A DNA stretch of 39,283 nt from Geminocystis herdmanii PCC 6308 (GTDB lineage: Bacteria > Cyanobacteriota > Cyanobacteriia > Cyanobacteriales > Cyanobacteriaceae): assembly GCF_000332235.1 (NCBI RefSeq), contig NZ_CM001775.1, positions 264,247 to 303,529 on the forward strand, read 5' to 3'. This document shows positions 33,846 through 39,283 of the stretch, one piece after another. The first letter of the stretch is position 1. The number at the start of each line of letters is the position of its first letter. The translations under genes and the position numbers were made by a program. The notes below the pieces were generated by a model, which saw only the letters and a list, made by a program, of their open reading frames with translations, did no database searches and had not been told where the DNA came from.

Positions 33846-33873
33846 AAAGGCAAGAGGCAAAAGGCAAAAGGCA
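33846..33873. repeat. Heptamer repeat (AAAGGCA x4)
   Basis: Four tandem heptamers, AAAGGCA, AGAGGCA, AAAGGCA, AAAGGCA, lie in the gap after coiled-coil gene 8. Confidence 0.8.
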
Positions 33874-33957
33874 AGATTAGTCGTATCTTCGATATTTTTT
33901 CTAATAATTTATTTCTCACAAATGATTCCTGATTGCTATAGTAGTCTAATTCCTCAT

Positions 33958-34236
33958 TTAAGCTAAACGTGCTAATTTTTTATACACTTCATCATCATTA
34001 CGCTTCCCAACTAATAAGACTTCGACTAAATCTTCTTCTAGGTGATAACGGTAAACAATACGATACTCGCCACTATCTACTCGATAATAGTTAGGGTATC
34101 CTTTTAATTGTTTACTATCTGTAGGGAAAGGATTAACATTAAGAGATAAGGTTTTTTTTGCAATTTGAGCGGCGATTTTAGGTTGTAACCCTTGTAAAAA
34201 GTTTAATACAACTTCTAAGCCATCGAGTTTAGCCAT
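33958..34236 (-). CDS. RelE/ParE-superfamily toxin
   Basis: A 92-residue basic protein with the RelE/ParE fold signature: an N-terminal helix pair (LEVVLNFLQGLQPKIAAQIA), KQLKGYPNYYRVDSGEYRIVYRY as the core strands, and VEVLLVGKRNDDEVYKKLAR at the end. The YRVDSGEYRIVY strand and LVGKRNDDEVYK match the RelE type, whose members usually cleave mRNA on the ribosome. The frame is intact. It overlaps the 3' end of the antitoxin gene by 8 bases, and translation is probably coupled. Confidence 0.9.
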   Translation of the reverse strand: MAKLDGLEVVLNFLQGLQPKIAAQIAKKTLSLNVNPFPTDSKQLKGYPNYYRVDSGEYRIVYRYHLEEDLVEVLLVGKRNDDEVYKKLARLA

Positions 34237-34492
34237 TTGCGATTCTTTCTAAAGTAGCGGTAAATTCTTCACTACCAACCATTGAAGATTGATTTAATGC
34301 TGTTTCAGCACTTTTGGCTAAGTTTAAATCCTCTAATTCTTCTAATCTGGTGATTAATTTTTGATAGATTTCAGCGGAGATAATGACATGGCTAGGCCTT
34401 TTTTGCTTAGTCACCAATATTGGCTCTAGTTGAGCTTTATCAAATACTTCTCCGTGTTGGTTACGGGTTTCGGTTAAAGTATAACTTTTCAT
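34229..34492 (-). CDS. Phd/YefM-family antitoxin
   Basis: An 87-residue protein. The N-terminus (YTLTETRNQHGEVFDKAQL, then PILVTKQKRPSHVIISAEIY) is a typical Phd/YefM DNA-binding domain. The acidic C-terminus (about 50-87) should wrap the toxin. It is the first gene of a two-gene operon with the RelE-like toxin and probably represses it through the palindromic site just upstream. Confidence 0.88.
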   Translation of the reverse strand: MKSYTLTETRNQHGEVFDKAQLEPILVTKQKRPSHVIISAEIYQKLITRLEELEDLNLAKSAETALNQSSMVGSEEFTATLERIANG

Positions 34493-34513
34493 ACTATAAT
34501 ATTTTGACTATTT

Positions 34514-34537
34514 TGTACATAATAGCATTAATGTACA
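34514..34537 (-). promoter_or_regulatory. Candidate operator of the phd-relE operon
   Basis: An inverted repeat TGTACAT (34514-34520), ten bases, ATGTACA (34531-34537) lies 22-45 bases before the antitoxin start. It overlaps the likely -10 region (TATTAT on the minus strand). This position and symmetry fit autorepression by the Phd-type antitoxin. Confidence 0.5.
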
Positions 34538-34657
34538 TTAATTTAAGCTAAGTTTTCATTTATATCAACGATCGAAAAACCTGCTTAGTTAAAATGATGA
34601 GCAATAGATAATATAGAATTGCTATATAATTTTATCAAAAATAAATAAAATTGAAAG

Positions 34658-36427
34658 ATGAATGACTCTGCTACTATAAATCATAATATTCCTTCCCCTT
34701 ATAAAGTTATTAAAAAACTAGGTAGTGGTAGTTTTGGTCATGTTTACCTCGTTACGAATGGAGAAACTCAACAGCAATGCGTTATTAAAATACTGCATCC
34801 CATTTCTCAGCAACCCAACTTTATTAAACAGGCAAAAAGACTCTTTCAACAAGAAGCCACAATTCTCAAAAAAGTCAATCATCCCCAAGTGCCAAAACTG
34901 ATTGATTACTTTGAAGAAGAAGGAGAATTTTATTTAGTAGAAGAATATATACAAGGTTATACTCTTAGAAATGAACTGAAACCAAATCAACCTTGGACGC
35001 AAGAAGCAACCATTAAATTATTACAAGAAGGACTATCCATTCTCAAAGATATTCACCATTGCGGAATCATTCATCGAGATGTGAAACCAGATAATTTCAT
35101 TCGTCGTCAACAAGATCAAAAATTAGTGTTAATTGATTTTGGTGCGGTTAAAGAATTTAATATAGAACAAAGTCGCTTAATTGATCCTACCGTAGCTTTG
35201 GGTACTCGTGGCTATATGCCCACAGAACAAGCTAGGGGGAAACCGTATAAAAACAGTGATATATATGCTTTAGGCATGATTGCCATTCAAGCCTTAACGG
35301 GTAAAAATCCCATGGATTTAGAAGAGGATGAAGAAGGGGAAATTATTTGGCGTAATGGAGTAAATATTAATCCACTTTTAGGGGATATTCTTAGTCAAAT
35401 GGTGCGGTATCATCACAAATTGCGTTATCAATGTGCAGATGATGTCATTAAGGCTCTAAATCATTATTTACAACCAAAGTCTAACATTGTTAGTACCCAA
35501 TTAATTGATAATTCTCCATCACCTTCGGAAACAATAAATAAAACCGAGATTATCAATAATACTAATTCTGCTGTTTCCACTTCTGGGAAAAATGAAATGA
35601 CTTCTCCTAGGGAAACACAAAATAACTCTTTTGGCGATTGGTTAAAATCTTCTGTAGGTTCAACGGTGACAACCGCCCTCACCATCGGACTCATTGCCAC
35701 AGGAGGAGCTTATTTTATGAATAGTCAAGAAAAAGCTCGCATCGAACAAGAGCAAAATGATTTTGTGGCTTTAATGGATACTAAACTCAGTAGTGGTGCT
35801 TATGAGGAATGTTTTACCACAGTTGAAGAAGAATTAGAGAAAGAAAGTACTAATATTACCAGTAAAATCTTATCACAATATCAGGGGCAATGTCGTTTAG
35901 AACAAGGTAAACAATTAGCACAATTTTCTAATTATACTGATGCTTTAGCTGTAGTTAATAAAATCCCGAAGGATAATGAATATCATAATCAAGCTCAAGT
36001 TTTATCGGAAGAATGGAGTAAAATGGTGTTTGAAAAGGCAAAAACTCTATATACCGAAGAAGGAAAATTAGATGAAGCCCTAAAGGAAATTGATACTATT
36101 CCCGATAATTCTGTGAAAAAAGCATCTTTAATTGTGGTGAGTAAATGGCAGGAGGAATATAAGCAAAATAGTTATTTATTAGGTCAAGCCCAAAAAGATT
36201 TAGAATACAATAATTGTGAGTCTGCCATCGAAACTGTTAGTCAAATTTCGGGTTCAAATTATTGGTTATTAGAAGGGAAAAAAGTTGTAGATAAAGCTGA
36301 AAAATGTTTAATCGATCGAACTAAAAACTCTCCAAATAATTCTAATAATCAATCATCTCCACTGCCATCACTTCCCACTAATGGTCATGCTATCCCTCTT
36401 TGTCCGGGTCCTTTATGTCCTGATTAA
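34658..36427 (+). CDS. Membrane-anchored Ser/Thr protein kinase with C-terminal CPGPLC tail
   Basis: A 589-residue Hanks-type kinase of cyanobacterial type. The catalytic domain (about 14-275) has all key residues: GSGSFGHVY (22-30), Lys44 in VIKIL, Glu66, HRDVKPDN (139-146), DFG (160-162), GTRGYMPTEQARGK and SDIYALGMIAI. A Ser/Asn-rich linker leads to one transmembrane helix (about 335-356). An outer helical domain of about 190 residues with TPR-like spacing follows, then an Asn/Pro/Ser linker and the tail CPGPLCPD (Cys582, Cys587). The whole architecture is shared with the pseudokinase at 19119-20852. It is monocistronic. A possible TATAAT lies at 34625-34630. Its last 38 bases overlap the convergent dndC gene. 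Confidence 0.93.
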   Translation: MNDSATINHNIPSPYKVIKKLGSGSFGHVYLVTNGETQQQCVIKILHPISQQPNFIKQAKRLFQQEATILKKVNHPQVPKLIDYFEEEGEFYLVEEYIQGYTLRNELKPNQPWTQEATIKLLQEGLSILKDIHHCGIIHRDVKPDNFIRRQQDQKLVLIDFGAVKEFNIEQSRLIDPTVALGTRGYMPTEQARGKPYKNSDIYALGMIAIQALTGKNPMDLEEDEEGEIIWRNGVNINPLLGDILSQMVRYHHKLRYQCADDVIKALNHYLQPKSNIVSTQLIDNSPSPSETINKTEIINNTNSAVSTSGKNEMTSPRETQNNSFGDWLKSSVGSTVTTALTIGLIATGGAYFMNSQEKARIEQEQNDFVALMDTKLSSGAYEECFTTVEEELEKESTNITSKILSQYQGQCRLEQGKQLAQFSNYTDALAVVNKIPKDNEYHNQAQVLSEEWSKMVFEKAKTLYTEEGKLDEALKEIDTIPDNSVKKASLIVVSKWQEEYKQNSYLLGQAQKDLEYNNCESAIETVSQISGSNYWLLEGKKVVDKAEKCLIDRTKNSPNNSNNQSSPLPSLPTNGHAIPLCPGPLCPD

Positions 36428-37982
36428 ATAGTTTTTCATCATTTTTCTGAGGAGAAAATTTAACGTTTCCCCAAGTAAGTTTTTGTTGCAATGTTTTAAT
36501 ATCACCTTGTTTGGCGGCATTTTTTATATCTCTGATATGATGAGCATTAGCGATGGCTTCTTCCTTAGAACGGGAGCTAGTTTCAAAGCATTTTTCGAGA
36601 GCTTGATAAATACCAATACGGCGAATTTTCGTAAAATATTGACGCTCAATATCTAATAGTTTAGTCATCAATTCTAACTGCATTTCATCTTCACATAAAT
36701 CCTGTAAAATTTCCCATTCTTCTTTCCCTAAAAGACTATTTCCTGCACCAATTCGAGGATCGATAAATTCTTGTTTTTTTACTTGTTGATAAATGCGAGG
36801 TAAGCTATCATCAAATTCGTGTTTTTCTTCTAACCAAATACGTCTAATTTCGCTTAATTCTTCCGTAGTAATTAGTTGAATCTCTTGAAATTCTGGCGGT
36901 GCAAATTTTCTGATACTTTCTTCCGCTTCTAATACCTTAGTTAGCCAATATTCTCGCCATTTTTTGACGTAAGGACCCGGAATTGGTTCGATCGAAGTTT
37001 CACCTTCCACATTTCGCTCAAATAACTCTACTTTTCCGTAAATTCGGCGAAAATCTCGCTTATCTCGATCGTCCCTAATGTCTAATTCATTACGAATATC
37101 TAACAAAGGTTGTAACCATTCTTTTTCCTCATCATTTTGAATCATTGCCCCCATAGATTTATCTTTACTTACCATGGTACACACCCAACAACCGAAACGA
37201 GAATCACCACAGCTAGGAGTAGAAGTATCCACCACTAAAGGACATTCATTGTCGGCAGTAGCACCCCGATAAAGGGTGAATAAATCCTGATTATCTCCCC
37301 CCCAAGGGTTTTTCCATTGCATTAAGTAAAGCCAAACTTCATCTGTACGCCAATCTTCAATGGGAGTGTAAATATAAGAGTTGGGCAGGTGAGAATTGAG
37401 GTTTAAGCGGTCACGAAATCTGCCTTTGGCGTGTTTTTCCATATTTTTGCCACGGGTAACACTCTCGGCTTTTCTAACCCCCAATACAAGAATAATTTCC
37501 CCATGATTGCGCACGGTTTCTCTAATAAAATTATCCGCCGGTTTAATCTTCATGCGATCGGTACACCAACGAAAACCTTGACGGGGGGCAGGATAGCCTT
37601 TCCCCATTAAACACACCCAAAAGCTATTTTTAACCTCTGGAGTGAGTAAGTGGGGTTCAAAGGGCATTTTCTGCTCTTTGGCGGTGATTTCTATGCGCTT
37701 GAGGCAACCTTTCACCCAATGGGCAACGATGGGATTTTCCACTAAGGTATCGGTAGTAATTACATAGATTTTTTTTTGGCGTTTTTCTACGGGTAAAAGC
37801 TCGATCGCATTCCAAATTAACTGTAAGATACAAGAACTATCTTTTCCGCCACTATAGCCAATTACCCAAGGAAGATGATCTTGGCAATACAATTCTTGAA
37901 TTTCGGCGGTTAAAATATCAATATCAGCCACTAATTCTTCTAAACTGCGAGGCGGGAAAAGAGGAATTTGGGTATTGTTCAT
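36390..37982 (-). CDS. dndC: DNA phosphorothioation sulfurtransferase DndC
   Basis: A 530-residue PAPS-reductase/PP-loop family protein. SGGKDSS (44-50) is the ATP-pyrophosphatase loop. Cys140 (FRWCTDRMK), Cys258, Cys265 and Cys268 (SCGDSRFGCWVC) fit the four cysteines of the DndC Fe-S cluster. IEDWRTDEVWLYL and YRGATADNECPLV are DndC-type segments, and length is usual. In characterised systems DndC works with DndA/IscS, DndD and DndE to replace a DNA phosphate oxygen with sulfur. No dndB, dndD or dndE is adjacent: the flanking genes are a convergent kinase (38-base overlap) and a divergent DUF2062 gene. It may act with dnd genes elsewhere, or be a remnant or repurposed copy. The frame is intact. 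Confidence 0.9.
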   Translation of the reverse strand: MNNTQIPLFPPRSLEELVADIDILTAEIQELYCQDHLPWVIGYSGGKDSSCILQLIWNAIELLPVEKRQKKIYVITTDTLVENPIVAHWVKGCLKRIEITAKEQKMPFEPHLLTPEVKNSFWVCLMGKGYPAPRQGFRWCTDRMKIKPADNFIRETVRNHGEIILVLGVRKAESVTRGKNMEKHAKGRFRDRLNLNSHLPNSYIYTPIEDWRTDEVWLYLMQWKNPWGGDNQDLFTLYRGATADNECPLVVDTSTPSCGDSRFGCWVCTMVSKDKSMGAMIQNDEEKEWLQPLLDIRNELDIRDDRDKRDFRRIYGKVELFERNVEGETSIEPIPGPYVKKWREYWLTKVLEAEESIRKFAPPEFQEIQLITTEELSEIRRIWLEEKHEFDDSLPRIYQQVKKQEFIDPRIGAGNSLLGKEEWEILQDLCEDEMQLELMTKLLDIERQYFTKIRRIGIYQALEKCFETSSRSKEEAIANAHHIRDIKNAAKQGDIKTLQQKLTWGNVKFSPQKNDEKLFNQDIKDPDKEG

Positions 37983-38212
37983 ATTTTTAATTTCTTTGTG
38001 TAGTTATTAAGGCTATTTTATTTGTTTCAAAAAGACGCAACTTTTTTACGTCTTAGTCTATCAATAATTAAGGATTTTTCATTATCAACAAGATTTACGC
38101 ATCATAACCTAAAATTAGGGTTTGAGAGATTCTTCGACTAGCCCAGAATGACAATTTTTCATTTTTAGTCCGTGAGTGCTAATAAACTTTAAATTATAAA
38201 TTATTTTATGAT

Positions 38213-38710
38213 ATGATACAAACTCGATGTAGTCAAAGAGTGAAAAAACAAAAAAAATCGAAAACAATAAATAGATATTGGCATTATTATCGACTGCGAT
38301 TATTAAGATTAAAAGAACATCCTCATAAATTGGCTAGGGGTTTTGCTGCGGGAGTTTTTGCCGGTTGTTTTCCTTTTATTGGTTTACAATTTGTTATGGC
38401 GATAATTTTCGCTTTAATTATTCGTGGCAATAAGTTTACCGCCATTTTAGGAACTTGGATTAGTAATCCTTTTACCTATGTTCCTTTATTTTTTTTCAAT
38501 TTTCAAGTAGGTAAATTAATTCTTAGTTTTTTTCTTAGTAATCATGATTTAGATTTTAGTTGGGATTCTTTGATAGAGTTAAAGGATGCAGGAACAGAAA
38601 TCACTGTTACTCTGTTGTTTGGTTCTGCCATGGTGGGTTTATGTTTTAGCTCGATCGCCTATTATTTAGTTATTAATATCTTAAAAAGTAAAAATTCTAC
38701 AACAAATTGA
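38213..38710 (+). CDS. DUF2062 membrane protein
   Basis: A 165-residue protein with a basic, Arg/Lys-rich N-terminus. The DUF2062 core is recognised by HPHKLARGFAAGVFAGCFPF, a following GLQFVMAIIFALIIRGNKF helix and TWISNPFTYVPLFFF. A last hydrophobic helix lies near residues 138-160. Three or so membrane segments place it in the inner membrane. The biochemical role of DUF2062 proteins is unknown. It is a single gene with no obvious link to its neighbours. The ATG at 38213 follows a short out-of-frame ATG-ATA-TGA. Confidence 0.88.
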   Translation: MIQTRCSQRVKKQKKSKTINRYWHYYRLRLLRLKEHPHKLARGFAAGVFAGCFPFIGLQFVMAIIFALIIRGNKFTAILGTWISNPFTYVPLFFFNFQVGKLILSFFLSNHDLDFSWDSLIELKDAGTEITVTLLFGSAMVGLCFSSIAYYLVINILKSKNSTTN

Positions 38711-38746
38711 TTATTGATGCAGAATTTGAGATTAATTAACTTTTGT

Positions 38747-38821
38747 TTAATTAGCAAATATATCTGATTGTTGTTTTTCGAGGGCTTCTTTTTCTTGTTC
38801 TCTCAAGTATTGAAATAATGT
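38747..38821 (-). pseudogene. 3' end of an unknown gene cut by the IS element
   Basis: Read on the minus strand, the sequence outside the IS end is open and encodes LFQYLREQEKEALEKQQ then SDIFAN and a stop (TAA 38747-38749). Upstream the frame runs straight into the IS right end, where a TAG appears. The charged helical tail resembles C-termini of several cyanobacterial protein families, but it is too short to name. The 5' part should lie beyond the window on the far side of the element. Confidence 0.45.
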
Positions 38822-38861
38822 GAACTACCTACACTATACCGTTAGGTTAGTGTAGGCTTCA
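38822..38861 (-). mobile_element. Right end of IS200/IS605-type element with subterminal hairpin
   Basis: On the minus strand GAAGCCTACAC, an 8-bp stem (CTACACTA 38829-38836 and TAGTGTAG 38848-38855, 11-base loop) and GTAGTTCA form the end. The hairpin overlaps the last codons and stop of tnpB. The end of tnpB mRNA and this region are where IS605-family elements encode their guide (omega) RNA, so one may start here. Confidence 0.7.
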
Positions 38862-39283
38862 TCTTTCACAGGCTCATGCCTCAAGACGGACTTGCGTCCG
38901 CCCTTTGGTCTTACAGTGCCTCCAGATGCAGAAACGGCTATTCCATCCGTCTGTATAATTCTGATGCCTTCTGCCCTAATGTTTTTACTGGCATTCTCGT
39001 CTCGATCGTGGACTGCACCACAACTAGGACAAGTCCATTCTCTTACATCTAACGACATTTCTGACATTTGATATAAGCAATTAGAACAGGTTTTAGAACT
39101 AGGAAACCATCGATCAATTTCGAGTAATAACCCACCATGAAGTTTGAGTTTATAGTCTAAGTAATTGATGAAAGTTCCCCATCCCACATCAGATATAGCT
39201 TTGGCTAAACAGTGATTGCGAACCATACCCTTGATATTCAATTTCTCTACGACTACTACCTGATTTGCCACTGACAATCTTTC
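38834..39283 (-). CDS. tnpB: TnpB-type RNA-guided nuclease of IS200/IS605 family, C-terminal part (cut by window edge)
   Basis: The frame is open to the window edge; about 150 C-terminal residues are present. VVVVEKLNIKGM holds the second acidic residue of the RuvC-like nuclease site. A zinc ribbon follows (CSNC...CPSCG), then DRDENASKNIRAEG with the third acidic residue. It ends ARG-rich, then DEAYTNLTV. The catalytic parts visible are intact. No tnpA is visible within the window. TnpB proteins act as RNA-guided DNA nucleases in characterised elements. Confidence 0.92.
   Translation of the reverse strand, partial: ERLSVANQVVVVEKLNIKGMVRNHCLAKAISDVGWGTFINYLDYKLKLHGGLLLEIDRWFPSSKTCSNCLYQMSEMSLDVREWTCPSCGAVHDRDENASKNIRAEGIRIIQTDGIAVSASGGTVRPKGGRKSVLRHEPVKDEAYTNLTV

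Noticed and set aside
13512-36427. Type VI secretion regulation (PpkA kinase with Fha) as an explanation for kinase plus FHA genes
   Set aside because: No sheath, baseplate, tube or ClpV gene is in the window.
36390-37982. A complete Dnd phosphorothioation or Dnd-Pbe defence island
   Set aside because: Only dndC is present; both flanks are unrelated genes.
1-39283. tRNA or rRNA genes
   Set aside because: No cloverleaf with a GGTTCGAATCC-like arm and no rRNA-like sequence was recognised on either strand by eye; a tRNAscan run would be decisive.

Overview
The window is from an AT-rich cyanobacterium. Evidence: the 5' part of psbA (photosystem II D1) on the minus strand at the left edge, many CGATCG/GCGATCGC (HIP1-type) octamers, tandem heptamer repeats of the cyanobacterial STRR type between genes, a COP23-domain protein and a GluR0-like receptor channel. 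The base composition and gene types would suit a unicellular Geminocystis/Cyanobacterium-like genome. That placement is an inference.

Layout. (1) 1-2.3 kb, minus: psbA fragment, a decayed IS200/IS605 right end, and a PmbA/TldE peptidase. (2) 2.5-13.1 kb, minus: a two-partner secretion locus, with a POTRA/beta-barrel transporter and a 2920-residue secreted filamentous-haemagglutinin-type protein ending in a CHAT protease domain. (3) 13.5-17.3 kb, plus: a membrane-anchored trypsin-like protease, an FHA protein with two membrane segments that looks like a degenerate dynamin, and a secreted COP23 protein. (4) 17.3-22.1 kb, minus: an FHA-WD40 protein, a membrane-anchored pseudokinase and a GluR0-like K+ channel/receptor. 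(5) 22.4-33.7 kb, plus: eight acidic, almost cysteine-free coiled-coil proteins, seven of about 300 residues and one of 550 with a hydrophobic N-terminus. The array is interrupted by an aldehyde dehydrogenase and a broken vapBC-like module. (6) 33.9-39.3 kb: a Phd/RelE-type toxin-antitoxin pair, an intact Ser/Thr kinase paralogous to the pseudokinase, a lone dndC, a DUF2062 membrane protein and an IS200/IS605 TnpB that interrupts a gene.

How the genes may work together. An active kinase, its catalytically dead paralogue, two FHA phosphothreonine readers, a ligand-gated channel homologue, a secreted COP23 protein and a large coiled-coil array lie within about 23 kb. The kinase, the pseudokinase and COP23 all end in the same kind of C-terminal Cys-x4-Cys tail (CPGPLC, CPGPLC, CPPLFC). 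All three tails are predicted to lie outside the cytoplasm. This suggests one envelope-associated phosphosignalling system, possibly acting on coiled-coil filaments or scaffolds. The gene content and motifs are read directly from sequence; the idea of a single system is inference.

Mobile and repeat features include a 166-bp ISL3-like MITE with a perfect 8-bp target duplication just after the pseudokinase stop codon, a gap between two coiled-coil genes filled by two heptamer arrays (14 x TAACAAT then 5 x TCTCCAT), a 23-nt palindromic element downstream of two unrelated genes, and a vapC gene with an in-frame stop.
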